Positions 7,813-16,818 of a stretch of 42,344 nucleotides of DNA are shown piece after piece. A program made the translations under genes and the position numbers. Below the pieces are notes generated by a model. The model was not told where the DNA came from, did not search any database, and saw nothing but the letters and a program-made list of their open reading frames with translations. Origin of the DNA: DASSFG01 sp035547915 (GTDB taxonomy: Bacteria; Planctomycetota; Planctomycetia; Pirellulales; JAICIG01); contig DASZTS010000082.1 of the NCBI GenBank assembly GCA_035547915.1, positions 1 through 42,344 of the forward strand. The letters are read 5' to 3'. How positions within the stretch are numbered: the first letter of the stretch is position 1; each line of letters begins with the position of its first letter.

Positions 7813-9512
7813 GTGATTTTGTGGCGAGCCCTTTTGGCGTGACAGATACCGGCGACGCGGACCCGGCGGGAAACGGCGCGCCTGCCCCCGCTTCCCTCGC
7901 CCCCGAGCCGCAAGACCTCTCGGCCGGCAACGTTTGGCAACGGCTCGACGATGCCCTGGTTTGGGTCGGCGACCGGCTCAATCCCATCTTGGTCAAAGAG
8001 ACGCGGCAGGCGCTCAAGAGCCGACAATTCATCGTCACCTTTACGCTGGTGCTGGCCCTGGCGTGGGTCTGGTCGATCTTCGGCGTGGCTGTGATCGGCC
8101 CCAGCATCTACATCGCCGCCCGCGGGCTCGACATGTTCCTGGGCTATTACGTGATTCTGGCCGTGCCGCTATTGGTGGTCGTGCCGTTCGGGGCCTTTCG
8201 CTCGTTGGCCTCGGAGCGCGAAGACGGCACCTACGAATTGCTCTCGATCACCACGCTCAGGCCACGGCAGATCGTGAGCGGCAAGCTAGGCAGTGCGATC
8301 TTGCAGATGCTCGTCTATTTATCGGCCGTGGCGCCCTGCTTGGCGTTCACGTACATGCTCCGGGGGATCGACGCGCCCACGATCTTGTACGTGATTTGCT
8401 GTTTCTTCTTCGGTTCGCTGGGGGCTTCCGTCCTCGGTCTGTTGGTGGCCACGCTGACGAACGACAAGCACTGGCAGATCGTCCTCTCGGTGTTGTTTCT
8501 CTTCGGTCTGGCCATGCTCCTCTGGTTTGGCCTGATGATGGGCTTTGCCGTGCTCGCGGAGATGGGGCCGCCCTTCCAGGACCAGATGTTCTGGATCGTG
8601 AACGCCGTCATTTTCACCGCCTACGCCAGTTACTTCGCGCTCAGCTTCTGCGCCGCCAGCGCCCAGCTTACCTTCGCCAGCGACAACCGTTCGACCAAGC
8701 TGCGGATGGTCATGGTGGGCCAACAGGCCCTGCTCGTCGGTTGGTTCGGCTGGTACATGTTTCAGGACGACGTCGAGCCCGATGTCTTGCTGGTTTATTT
8801 CGCCATCGCCGCCATCCATTGGTCGGTGATGGGCATGTTCATCAACGCCGAGTTCGGCGAACTGTCGTTACGGGTCAAACGACAGCTCCCGCAGAGCTTC
8901 TTGGGCCGCCTGTTCCTCACCTGGTTCAACCCCGGTCCGGCGACCGGCTATATGTTTGTCGTCGCGAACCTGCTGAGCGTGCTCGTCGTCGCAGGCGGCT
9001 TCCTGATTTATAACTCCGTCTTCAGCAAGGTGGGGGTGCGCACACCGCGGTCGGTCCTCTTCGCCTTCGGCGCGCTGACCTGCTCTTATATTGTCGTCTA
9101 TCTGGGCGTCGGGCGTCTGCTGATCACTCTGCTGCGGCGAGTATCGCACGTGAGCCTGGTGCTGGCCGTGCTGTTACAGGCGCTGCTCGTGCTGGCGGGC
9201 TGTGGCATTCCGCTATCCATCCATCTGATGACGCCCGAGATCCGCCGCGATTATTCGTTGATCGAGATCAGCAATCCCTTTTACTCGCTGGTCGAGGTGC
9301 TCGACGAGCGCGGTTTTGGCTTCGAGGTGAACGTGCTGCTGACCGTGGTTCCCGTCGCAGCCGGATTCGTCTTCCTGTTGAACTTGCCGGGAGTCGTGTC
9401 GGCGGTAAACCAGGTGCGGATCGCGCAACCGAAACGGGTGCGTGAAGAAGATGCCGAGCTCGAAGCACAGCGGGCTCCCCCGCCCGGACCGACGAGCCCG
9501 TTCGACGAGTGA
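7809..9512 (+). CDS. ABC-2 type transporter permease
   Basis: 567 residues. An N-terminal cytoplasmic stretch of about 75 residues is rich in Pro and Ala and ends in LNPILVKETRQALKSRQF, the re-entry region before the first membrane helix in large ABC-2 permeases. About ten to twelve membrane segments follow. After the second helix comes the typical cytoplasmic loop SEREDGTYELLSITTLRPRQIVSGK (residues about 137-161), which contacts the ATPase. The tail is polar and proline-rich (AQRAPPPGPTSPFDE). The ATG overlaps the stop of the ATPase gene (ATGA), which indicates translational coupling and a shared complex. The substrate is unknown. The next gene (DinB-like) follows after 116 bases. Confidence 0.88.
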   Translation: MSDFVASPFGVTDTGDADPAGNGAPAPASLAPEPQDLSAGNVWQRLDDALVWVGDRLNPILVKETRQALKSRQFIVTFTLVLALAWVWSIFGVAVIGPSIYIAARGLDMFLGYYVILAVPLLVVVPFGAFRSLASEREDGTYELLSITTLRPRQIVSGKLGSAILQMLVYLSAVAPCLAFTYMLRGIDAPTILYVICCFFFGSLGASVLGLLVATLTNDKHWQIVLSVLFLFGLAMLLWFGLMMGFAVLAEMGPPFQDQMFWIVNAVIFTAYASYFALSFCAASAQLTFASDNRSTKLRMVMVGQQALLVGWFGWYMFQDDVEPDVLLVYFAIAAIHWSVMGMFINAEFGELSLRVKRQLPQSFLGRLFLTWFNPGPATGYMFVVANLLSVLVVAGGFLIYNSVFSKVGVRTPRSVLFAFGALTCSYIVVYLGVGRLLITLLRRVSHVSLVLAVLLQALLVLAGCGIPLSIHLMTPEIRRDYSLIEISNPFYSLVEVLDERGFGFEVNVLLTVVPVAAGFVFLLNLPGVVSAVNQVRIAQPKRVREEDAELEAQRAPPPGPTSPFDE

Positions 9513-9628
9513 ATCAAACGGCGCACCGTCTTTCCCGCTCTGCGGTATCGGCCCTACGCGCTGCCTTGCCGAGCGCTTACAATTCGTCGTTGACCGCACT
9601 CAACACAAACGCCATCGGAGCCACGACC

Positions 9629-10120
9629 ATGAACGCGCACGGAGCATTTCACGATGCTTTGAAAGGTGCCGACTTCATAACAACGACCTATCTCAACGAC
9701 CTGAACGATGCCGATCTGCTCGTGCGCCCAGTGCCAAACGCGAACCATATCGCCTGGCAATTGGGCCACCTCATTGTTGCGGAAAACGGCATGCTCAGCG
9801 AAGTGTGTCCCGGGGCGATGCCGGCCCTTCCTGCGGGTTTTCGGGAAAAACACACCAAGGAGACGGCGGGCTCCGATGATCCGGCGGCTTTCTTGAGCAA
9901 GGACGAATACCTGCGGCTGTATCGCGAGCAACGCGCGGCGACACTCAAGGCTCTCGACAGCCTGAGTGAGGCCGATCTCGACCGTCCGGCACCGGAGAGC
10001 ATGAAGAGTTTCGTCGCCACGGTTGGTGGTATTTTTAACACGCAGGCCCTCCACTGGTTGATGCACGCCGGCCAATGGGTCATTGTGCGCCGCAAACTGG
10101 GCCACAAGCCGATCTTCTAA
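9629..10120 (+). CDS. DinB-family (DfsB/YfiT-like) four-helix protein
   Basis: 163 residues. Three histidines are placed as in the DinB-like metal site: H47 in AWQLGHLIVAENGM, H142 and H146 in ALHWLMHAGQW. The closing GQWVIVRRKLGHKP is typical of the DinB_2 branch. Members are small four-helix-bundle, metal-binding proteins, some of which act as thiol-dependent transferases; most are of unknown function. The start at ATG 9629 has GGAG eight bases upstream, and the open frame further upstream adds only an unnatural serine/alanine leader. It is followed 28 bases later by the E2 gene, which may be co-transcribed. Confidence 0.85.
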   Translation: MNAHGAFHDALKGADFITTTYLNDLNDADLLVRPVPNANHIAWQLGHLIVAENGMLSEVCPGAMPALPAGFREKHTKETAGSDDPAAFLSKDEYLRLYREQRAATLKALDSLSEADLDRPAPESMKSFVATVGGIFNTQALHWLMHAGQWVIVRRKLGHKPIF

Positions 10121-10148
10121 CCAGGCCCCGTTTGGTCATCCGTCTTGC

Positions 10149-11453
10149 ATGCCAATCGAACTCAAGGTGCCCGCCGTCGGCGAATCGATCACCGAGGTCC
10201 AACTCGGCGAATGGTTGAAGGGGGAGGGCCAATTCGTCGAACGCGACCAGCCGATCGTCGAGATCGAATCCGACAAGGCGACGGTCGAACTGTCTGCGCC
10301 CGGCTCGGGCACGGTCAGCAAGATTCTGAAACGCAAGGGTGAAGCGGCTACGGTCGGCGAGGTCATCGGCTATCTCGAGGAATCGGCGGCTCCGACCGCC
10401 GAGAAGTCGGCGCCGACTAAGGCCGACGGCACGGGTCGAGCGACCGAGGCAAAGACTTCGTCGCCGCCCGCGCAGCCCGCCGTTCCGGCTCAAGCCGCGC
10501 CGAGCCCCGCACCTCCGGCGCCCGCCGACCACGTGGCCGAGACTGCGTCGAGTTGGGTCACACCAGCGGCCCGGCGGCTGCTGGCCGAGCATGGCATCGC
10601 GGCGGCCGACGTCGAGGCAACAGGGCGAGGCGGGCGGTTACTCGAAGAAGATGTACAACGGCACCTGGACCGCATCGAAGCATCCCAATCCTCGACACCT
10701 CCCACGCCGGCCGCCACCACGCTACCCTCGCCCGTCTTGCGAGCCGGTGGGGACGAAGCGGTGGAAATCGTGCCGATGAGCCCACTGCGCCGCCGTGTCG
10801 CCGAGCGGTTGGTGCAGGCTCAACAGACGGCCGCCTTGTTGACCACCTTCAACGAAGTCGACATGTCGGCCGTCATGGCCGTGCGGCAGAAGTACCGCGA
10901 CACCTTTCAGGACAAACATGGCGTGAAACTCGGTTTCATGTCGTTTTTCGTGAAGGCGACGATCGAGGGGTTGAAGCGTTTTCCCCAACTCAACGCCGAG
11001 ATTCGTGGCACCGACGTTGCGTATCATAACCATTACGACATCGGCATCGCTGTCGGCGGTGGCAAGGGACTCGTGGTCCCTGTGGTCCGGCGGGCCGATC
11101 GGCTCAGTTTCGCCGAATTGGAAAGAACGATTGCCGACTTCGGCCAGCGCGCCCAAGGTAACAAGATCAAGATCGAGGAGTTGCAAGGCGGCACGTTCAC
11201 TCTTTCCAACGGGGGCGTGTACGGCTCGCTGCTGTCGACCCCGATCGTGAATCCGCCACAGAGTGGCATTCTCGGACTGCATGCCATCCAAGACCGACCC
11301 GTCGCGCGCGACGGCCAAGTCGTGGTCCGCCCGATGATGTACCTTGCACTCACGTACGATCATCGCCTGGTCGATGGCCGCGAAGCGGTGCTCTTCCTGC
11401 GGCACGTCAAAGAATTGATCGAAGAGCCATCGCGCATCTTGCTGGAAATCTAG
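10149..11453 (+). CDS. sucB: Dihydrolipoyllysine-residue succinyltransferase (E2 of 2-oxoglutarate dehydrogenase)
   Basis: 434 residues with the classic three-part E2 layout. The lipoyl domain is residues 1-80, with the modified lysine in EIESDKATVEL. A Pro/Ala linker follows, then the subunit-binding domain (TPAARRLLAEHGI onward, about 137-175), another linker, and the catalytic domain (about 205-434) with LTYDHRLVDGREAV carrying the active-site His and Asp. VPAVGESITEVQL at the N-terminus is typical of SucB rather than AceF. It transfers the succinyl group from lipoamide to CoA in the TCA cycle. E1 and E3 genes are not in the window. The start at ATG 10149 is set by the conserved N-terminus; no good ribosome binding site is seen. 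Confidence 0.93.
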   Translation: MPIELKVPAVGESITEVQLGEWLKGEGQFVERDQPIVEIESDKATVELSAPGSGTVSKILKRKGEAATVGEVIGYLEESAAPTAEKSAPTKADGTGRATEAKTSSPPAQPAVPAQAAPSPAPPAPADHVAETASSWVTPAARRLLAEHGIAAADVEATGRGGRLLEEDVQRHLDRIEASQSSTPPTPAATTLPSPVLRAGGDEAVEIVPMSPLRRRVAERLVQAQQTAALLTTFNEVDMSAVMAVRQKYRDTFQDKHGVKLGFMSFFVKATIEGLKRFPQLNAEIRGTDVAYHNHYDIGIAVGGGKGLVVPVVRRADRLSFAELERTIADFGQRAQGNKIKIEELQGGTFTLSNGGVYGSLLSTPIVNPPQSGILGLHAIQDRPVARDGQVVVRPMMYLALTYDHRLVDGREAVLFLRHVKELIEEPSRILLEI

Positions 11454-11505
11454 CGCGTCGATCCGACCAGCAGCGCGATCTAGCTCGGGAGTTGTTCTTC
11501 GTCGA

Positions 11506-12918
11506 CTATTGATCAACGCGCCGATATTCGCCGTAGTTGAGCGCGGCGAGACTCGAGAGAAACAGATCGAACGGATTGATCGGCCCGGGCGGTCCGACGG
11601 CGATGCCGATCGAGTTGATCGTCAGCCGCCGCGTCTGATTGAGCTGCGTCAACACTGCCACGATCTGCACCGGGTCGTTGATCGTGCCTCCCGCCGGCTG
11701 TCCATCGGTGAGGAAATAGATGGCTTCGGTGTCGAACGCGAAGGCGGCCTCGAGCGCGTTGTACGAGGCCGTTTGCGGGCCGAGTCCTCGTAAGAGCACC
11801 CACTGGATCGCGGCCGCCTTGTTCTCGGGCGTGGCTGGCATGAGTTCCGACGACCAGGGTGCCACCAGGATGTCGAAGGCCAGTATGTTGAAAGCCGCGT
11901 CGCTCGGCAGGTTGGCGATGGCGGTCGACAGCTCGCGTTTGGCCGCCAAGATACGCAGGCCCGACATGCTGGCCGACGTGTCGAGCACGAACACCATCCG
12001 CGATGCACAGATGGGCAAGCCATAATAGGTGGCGGTCGAGGGCAGGGCGTCGGCCAGACTGATACTCTGCCCGCCGCCCCGTGGTAGCTTACCCTGCTGC
12101 GTTTGCCACCATTTGACCCAGGCTCCCGGATTGAGGCCGAATTGCTGGCCGCTCACGGTCGTGAGATGCCGCACGATGTCGCCGCGCACCTCGCCCGTGG
12201 CCGTGGTCAGGATGGCGATGAGTGTTTCGATCGACTGTGGCAGGGAGATGCGTCGGAGCGACTGCACGACTGCTCGGCGCACTGCGAAGCAGTTGGTGAA
12301 GATCACTCTTTTCGAGATCTTGGCCAGCACGGCGACGCTCGTCTTATCGCCCTGCGCACCGAGCTCGTCGACCAGCGAGAGCACGAACGGCACTCCCATT
12401 TTGGCCCGTGCGGCGGCTTCGTCGAACAACTCCAAGGCACGACGCTCGATGGTCTGATCGGCGGAGGCGATCGCGATAGCGAGCATGGCGGCAGTCGTTT
12501 CTCGCGGCGTCGAACGCTTGATTTCCTTGGCTGCCGTATCGAGCAAATAGTCGGCGACGGGCCCAACTTGGTTCATCCCGACCAGTGTCTCGTAGCTGGC
12601 GTGCCGCACGTCGACGTAGCCGCTGCCCAGACCGTGCTGGGCCAGGAAGCGGGCGCCTTCGGCCGTCGGATACTTAGCCAGGGTCCGTGTCGCCGGCACC
12701 CGGATCGTCGGCTTCCTGCTCTTCATCTTTTGCAGCAAGCTCCGTTGCACTTCGCGAGAGGGCCCCTCGGCGGTGGCCGGCGGCATGGCCGCTTGCTGTT
12801 CGGATTCGCTCGCCGCAGAACGAGTCGCTTCACTCTCCGAGGGCGCGGCCGACGCGTGACCCAGAATCAGGATCGACAAGAGTGCGCATTCGGCAGCGGT
12901 GTTGATTAGCCGTTTCAC
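11506..12918 (-). CDS. Secreted HEAT-like repeat protein with a VWA domain
   Basis: 470 residues starting with GTG 12918, chosen because GGGAG lies six bases upstream. A signal peptide is visible (LLSILILGHASAA). The region after residue 55 holds helical repeats of HEAT type (KPTIRVPATRTLAKYPTA and similar, then RISLPQSIETLIAIL). The C-terminal third is a von Willebrand A domain: FVLDTSASMSG gives the DxSxS metal site and YFLTDGQP supplies the later Asp. This HEAT-VWA pattern is common in planctomycetes; the VWA part probably binds a protein partner through a divalent metal. The gene is convergent with sucB and stands alone, so the partner is unknown. Confidence 0.85.
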   Translation of the reverse strand: MKRLINTAAECALLSILILGHASAAPSESEATRSAASESEQQAAMPPATAEGPSREVQRSLLQKMKSRKPTIRVPATRTLAKYPTAEGARFLAQHGLGSGYVDVRHASYETLVGMNQVGPVADYLLDTAAKEIKRSTPRETTAAMLAIAIASADQTIERRALELFDEAAARAKMGVPFVLSLVDELGAQGDKTSVAVLAKISKRVIFTNCFAVRRAVVQSLRRISLPQSIETLIAILTTATGEVRGDIVRHLTTVSGQQFGLNPGAWVKWWQTQQGKLPRGGGQSISLADALPSTATYYGLPICASRMVFVLDTSASMSGLRILAAKRELSTAIANLPSDAAFNILAFDILVAPWSSELMPATPENKAAAIQWVLLRGLGPQTASYNALEAAFAFDTEAIYFLTDGQPAGGTINDPVQIVAVLTQLNQTRRLTINSIGIAVGPPGPINPFDLFLSSLAALNYGEYRRVDQ

Positions 12919-12924
12919 GGCGGT

Positions 12925-12929
12925 CTCCC
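12925..12929 (-). promoter_or_regulatory. Ribosome binding site fixing a GTG start
   Basis: GGGAG on the minus strand, six bases before GTG 12918. It favours this start over the in-frame TTG at 12933 and places the signal peptide directly at the N-terminus. Confidence 0.55.
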
Positions 12930-13109
12930 GCAAAGGATCGGCCCGGAATTACACCGTCCGATTGTAATTGAAGCCACCGATCGCGGCGAACGTTTGCCGC
13001 GGCGTAGAAGCCGGAACAACGGGTCGAAACCGTCCAGTGGATATTACTAAAGCTTGTCGAGGCCGTTTAGGACGGTCACGGACTTTGCTAATCTAACGAC
13101 GAAGTACTC

Positions 13110-14312
13110 ATGGCGCAGCAACCATACTCGAACGCGACCTTCGACGACTACCGTTGGCTCGTCGACGCGACGGCCGGCCGCTTGCTGACCGATCTCGCGG
13201 AATCGCCGGACGACTCGTTGCGGCAGGCGGTGCGGCTGCGAAAGGATTGGTCGGCGAGTCGCGTTCATCTTCTCTTGCAACAGGTCGAACTACGGCGTCG
13301 CGCGAAGGCCAAATTTCCCGATGCTGACCGAATGTACTTCACGCCGGTCGGGCTCGAACAGGCCACCGATGGCTGGATCGCCGCCTATAAAGCCGGCCGC
13401 TTCCGAGACCGCGGCAATCCCGTCTACGACCTGTGCTGTGGGATCGGCGGCGACTTGGCGGCGCTGGCCCGCGGCGGTCCGGCGATCGGCGCCGATCGCG
13501 ACCCTATCGCCGCGTTGTTGGCGAAGACCAATTCACCGTCGGCGATTGGTGTTGTCGTGGGCGATGTGTCCGATCTTTCCTGCTCGTCCGGTGCTTGGCA
13601 CATCGATCCTGACCGCCGCCCCAGCGGGCGGCGCACGACACGCGTCGTCTGCTATGAGCCCGCTCCCACGGTCATCGATCGCTTGATCGGGGCCAACGAC
13701 ACCGGTGCGATCAAGTTGGCTCCGGCAGCCGAATTGCCGGACCATTGGCGGCACAATGCCGAACAGGAATGGATCAGCCGCGCAGGGGAGTGCCGGCAAC
13801 TGGTGGCCTGGTTCGGACGTTTAGCGACAAGGCCGGGCGGACGCCGAGCCACCGTCATCGCCGGTGACGGTGCGCCATCGCAGATTCGTACGGTCGCCGG
13901 CGACGGGCACGTTGCGCCACCGGCAGCGACTGATTTCGGGCGTTACCTGGTCGAGCCAGATGCTGCCGTGTTGGCTGCGGGCCTGGTAGGTGTGTTGGCC
14001 GATGAGCACGGGTTGGCCGCCATCGCGCCGGGCGCGGCCTATCTTACGGGCGAGCGAGCCGTGTTCGATCCCGCGCTTGCGTGCTTCGAAATCAACGAGG
14101 TTCTCGCCTTCGATATCAAACGAATCAAGGCCCTCTTGCGCGAACGGAGTGTCGGCCGATTAGAGATCAAGAAGCGTGGAGTTGACGTCGATCCCGAAGA
14201 GTTGCGCTCTCGGTTGCGCGTGCCCGGCGATGCAGCGGCGACGCTCTTCCTGACGCGCCGCGGCCGCGCTATCACGGCCCTGCTTACCAATCGCCTCGTC
14301 GGTGCTGTCTGA
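13110..14312 (+). CDS. Class I SAM-dependent methyltransferase with THUMP-like C-terminal domain
   Basis: 400 residues. An N-terminal helical part (1-75) leads into MYFTPVGLEQAT and then the SAM-binding motif I VYDLCCGIGGD at about residues 105-115. It continues through AIGADRDP (motif II, acidic D) and VCYEPAPT. The C-terminal 80 residues (FEINEVLAFDIKRIKALL, GRLEIKKRGVDVDPEELRSRL, DAAATLFLTRRG) match the THUMP-like domain of the PG_1098 family. The family is thought to modify RNA, but its substrate is not settled. No nucleic-acid gene is adjacent. It is transcribed divergently from the HEAT-VWA gene with about 190 bases between them. Confidence 0.85.
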   Translation: MAQQPYSNATFDDYRWLVDATAGRLLTDLAESPDDSLRQAVRLRKDWSASRVHLLLQQVELRRRAKAKFPDADRMYFTPVGLEQATDGWIAAYKAGRFRDRGNPVYDLCCGIGGDLAALARGGPAIGADRDPIAALLAKTNSPSAIGVVVGDVSDLSCSSGAWHIDPDRRPSGRRTTRVVCYEPAPTVIDRLIGANDTGAIKLAPAAELPDHWRHNAEQEWISRAGECRQLVAWFGRLATRPGGRRATVIAGDGAPSQIRTVAGDGHVAPPAATDFGRYLVEPDAAVLAAGLVGVLADEHGLAAIAPGAAYLTGERAVFDPALACFEINEVLAFDIKRIKALLRERSVGRLEIKKRGVDVDPEELRSRLRVPGDAAATLFLTRRGRAITALLTNRLVGAV

Positions 14313-14350
14313 CTCTCGTCTTCCGCGAGCCGGCAACGTGTATCGCCCAC

Positions 14351-15040
14351 TCATTCCTCACCGGGTACCGTGAGCGGCTGGCCGTTATCTTTGCCATCCA
14401 GCCGCAACAAGAACGGCACCGCCCGTGCGGCCCATTCGTCGGGCGACGGGTAGTGGCCCGCATCGCCGCCGAAACAGGAGCGCAGCATATCGGTGTCGAT
14501 GATGCCTGGGTTGAGCGGTACGGCCGCCATGCCGCCGGGCAACTCTTCGGCCAGCGCTCGGGTCAGCCCCTCGATGGCCCACTTGCTCGCGCAGTAAGGA
14601 GCGACTTCCGGCGAGACCGAACGTCCCCAACCAGAGCTGAAATTGACGACCACTCCCCGGCGCTTCCCGAGCATCGCTGGTAAGAAGTGACGGAGCACGT
14701 TCACCACGCCCGACACGTTGACCGCGAAGAGTTGATCGAATTCGTCCGCCGCCACGGTCCACAACCGGGCATTGCGATTGACCAGTGCCGCGTTGTTGAT
14801 CAGCAAATCGGGTACGAAGTGTTCGCGCTCGGCCGCCGCTGCCCATTGCGCCACATCGGCATCGCGGCTGACGTCAACCGCTTCGAAGCGATGCGCCGGC
14901 CAGCGCTGCCGCAGGCCTTCGACTGCCGCCCGGTCGCGTGCACATCCCCAAACGGTGTGCCCCTTTTCGATAAAGCCACCGGCCAGCGCCTGCCCCAGGC
15001 CGCGGCTGACGCCGGTGATCAGGATGTTTCGGGACGGCAT
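14351..15040 (-). CDS. Short-chain dehydrogenase/reductase (classical SDR)
   Basis: 229 residues, the usual classical SDR length. The cofactor loop is TGVSRGLG at 9-16. NNA at 82-84 is the structural motif. The catalytic set is S135/S136 (NFSSGWG), Y149 and K153 (YCASK). PGIIDTDM at about 188-195 is the typical PG-motif loop. The basic residue in the GVSRGLG loop suggests NADP(H). The substrate cannot be deduced. The open frame continues to 15259, but the family begins at MPSRNILITG, so ATG 15040 is used. It is divergent from the acetyltransferase gene. Confidence 0.9.
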   Translation of the reverse strand: MPSRNILITGVSRGLGQALAGGFIEKGHTVWGCARDRAAVEGLRQRWPAHRFEAVDVSRDADVAQWAAAAEREHFVPDLLINNAALVNRNARLWTVAADEFDQLFAVNVSGVVNVLRHFLPAMLGKRRGVVVNFSSGWGRSVSPEVAPYCASKWAIEGLTRALAEELPGGMAAVPLNPGIIDTDMLRSCFGGDAGHYPSPDEWAARAVPFLLRLDGKDNGQPLTVPGEE

Positions 15041-15188
15041 GTGATCCTCGCGTGCGGTGATTAATCGCCAAGGACGAATATCGCGATTGGGTTGAGGCGA
15101 TGGCCATCGTAACACAATGGACAGCCGGCCGTCGCCGCCGCTATCATCGGTTGCGACGATTGTCTCGCCTGTCCGAAAAAGGTGCACC

Positions 15189-15662
15189 GTGATTCGCCCG
15201 ACGATACCCGCCGACCAATTCCCGCTGCTCACGCTGGCGCGCGAGACCGAGGTCTTCAAGCCGCTCGAGATCGACGCACTCGAGGAGGTGTTGAACGATT
15301 ACCACGCGACGAACCACGCCCACGGGCACCGATCGGTAACCTACGAAGACGCCGGCGAGGTGCTCGGCTTCGCCTATTACGCGCCAGCGGCGATGACCGA
15401 CCACACTTGGTATCTCTACTGGATCGCCGTGACGAAGCGCACGCAGGCCCGCGGCATCGGCGGCGCGCTGCTCAAGTTCGCCGAAGACGACATCCGCCAG
15501 CGACACGGTCGTATCTTGCTGATCGAAACGTCCTCGCTCTCCCATTACGAGTTGACGCGGCGCTTCTATATCAAGCAGCAATACGATGAAGTCGCCATCG
15601 TCCCCGATTACTACGCCGACGGCGACAGCATGGTCGTCTATCGCAAGCGGCTCAACGGGTAG
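15189..15662 (+). CDS. GNAT-family N-acetyltransferase
   Basis: 157 residues. The acetyl-CoA binding motif is TKRTQARGIGGALLKFAEDD (motif A, Q/RxxGxG/A) near residues 88-107, preceded by the strand WYLYWIAV. The C-terminal part (LIETSSLSHYELTRRFYIKQQYDE) is motif B and carries the usual Tyr. SSLSHYELTRRFY resembles GNATs annotated as acting on small amines or on unknown substrates. Translation is read from GTG 15189 (VIRPTIPADQ), because the 24 codons upstream are basic and do not look like this family. The last 11 bases overlap the 3' end of the convergent small gene. Confidence 0.88.
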   Translation: MIRPTIPADQFPLLTLARETEVFKPLEIDALEEVLNDYHATNHAHGHRSVTYEDAGEVLGFAYYAPAAMTDHTWYLYWIAVTKRTQARGIGGALLKFAEDDIRQRHGRILLIETSSLSHYELTRRFYIKQQYDEVAIVPDYYADGDSMVVYRKRLNG

Positions 15663-15894
15663 ACGGCGCCATCTTGCCCGACCCCTTGTAGAGCACGATG
15701 ATCATGACGTCGGAGGGCGGAAATTCCCCCTGCGTCAGTCCCGACGCGGTCTGCTTCGAAGACGTCGTTTGCGGCGCGATGTTGCCCACGATCTGCAACA
15801 CCTCGACCCCCGACTCGGCGAGCCAGGCATTCACCTGGTCTTCCAGAGCCGTCAGTTCGTGCTCGATGCCCTTGAAGATCTTGATCTGCTGCAC
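15652..15894 (-). CDS. Small conserved-looking protein next to thiol peroxidase
   Basis: 80 residues from a GTG start with GGAG seven bases upstream. The sequence has two parts: an amphipathic N-terminal helix (IKIFKGIEHELTALEDQVNAWL) followed by a strand-like segment VEVLQIVGNIAP, then a polar linker and a final strand VMIIVLYKGSG. It looks like a small alpha/beta protein; I have the impression of similar short planctomycete proteins but cannot name a family. It lies 52 bases downstream of tpx on the same strand, so a shared transcript and a link to peroxide handling are possible but unproven. Confidence 0.6.
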   Translation of the reverse strand: MQQIKIFKGIEHELTALEDQVNAWLAESGVEVLQIVGNIAPQTTSSKQTASGLTQGEFPPSDVMIIVLYKGSGKMAPSTR

Positions 15895-15946
15895 GGGCTC
15901 TCTCCGCGATTCGCCCTGTTGTGTTCGTTGGCCGACGGTGGGCTAG

Positions 15947-16471
15947 CTAGTGCACCAGCTTGCGTAGTGCCTCGAGCGCCGCATCGTAGTTGGGCTCTTC
16001 CGCCACTTCCTTGACGGTTTCGGCGTAAACGACCTTGCCGTTGGCGTCGAGCACGAACGTGCCGCGCGCCAGGATCTTCAACTCCTCGATCAACATGCCC
16101 CAATTGTTGCCGAAGCTGCGGTCCTGGTAATCGCTCACGCTCTTCAGGCTGGTGATTCCCTCGGCCCCGCAGAAGCGGTTCATAGCGAAGGGCAGATCGA
16201 GGCTCATCGTGATGGCATTGATCTTGTCGCCGAAGGCCGCCAACTGCTGATTGAAGTTCTTGGTCTGCTTCTGACAGACGGGCGTGTCGAGAGAGGGGAC
16301 GACGCTGATGATCGTCGGTTTGCCTTTCAGGCTTTCGAGGGTGATTTCGTGCAACTGCCCGTCGGCGAAGCGGTGAGACTTGAACGCGGGCGCCTGTTGA
16401 CCGACGCTGACGGCGTTGCCGGCCAGAGTCATCGGGTTACCCTTGAACGTGACCGCTCCGGAACGGGACAT
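15947..16471 (-). CDS. tpx: Thiol peroxidase (Tpx-type atypical 2-Cys peroxiredoxin)
   Basis: 174 residues, close to the usual 165-170 of Tpx. The peroxidatic cysteine is C66 in SLDTPVCQKQT, with T63 as the catalytic threonine. The resolving cysteine is C101 in FCGAEGI. The N-terminal VTFKGNPMTLAG hairpin and the Arg in YQDRSFG are also family features. It reduces hydrogen peroxide and alkyl hydroperoxides using thioredoxin, in the cytoplasm. The ATG at 16471 has GAGGAG about seven bases upstream. The small unknown gene downstream (15652..15894) may be in the same transcript. Confidence 0.95.
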   Translation of the reverse strand: MSRSGAVTFKGNPMTLAGNAVSVGQQAPAFKSHRFADGQLHEITLESLKGKPTIISVVPSLDTPVCQKQTKNFNQQLAAFGDKINAITMSLDLPFAMNRFCGAEGITSLKSVSDYQDRSFGNNWGMLIEELKILARGTFVLDANGKVVYAETVKEVAEEPNYDAALEALRKLVH

Positions 16472-16818
16472 GGCAGCTCTCCTCGTGATTAGTCGTTGTG
16501 AAACCGCGCTTCGGGCCTCGACAACAGAGGGCCGGCGGTCGGTGTCATAGCTTTGAAGGCAGAAAAGCTAGTATCTCGTATTTGCCCCGGGCATCAAGGC
16601 CTGAGCGCGACGGGATGTTCGGAAATGGTTAAGACAAAACACTTCAGCTTGCTGGAAGTTCAGGAATACTTATGATGAAGGCGAGCGTCGTGAGGATTTT
16701 TCGAGATTCTGCCAAGACGCCCTTCGGTAGGTAGGCAAGTTCCCGGTCGGTTTTTTGGCGGATCTTCGTGGCCGATTCTTCGTCGGCCCTTTTCTATCCG
16801 GTTGAAGGAACAACTGCC
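16472..16818. other. Intergenic region between tpx and the STAS gene
   Basis: 347 bases between divergent genes. No coding frame with natural composition was seen. A possible plus-strand promoter lies at 16649-16676. A run of six T follows a GC patch near 16750, but no convincing hairpin was found there. Confidence 0.5.
16649..16676 (+). promoter_or_regulatory. Possible sigma-70 type promoter of the STAS gene
   Basis: TTGCTG at 16649-16654 and TATGAT at 16671-16676 are separated by 16 bases and point toward the STAS gene. The -10 matches five of six consensus bases, the -35 only about half. The leader would be about 135 bases long. This is a pattern match only. Confidence 0.3.
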
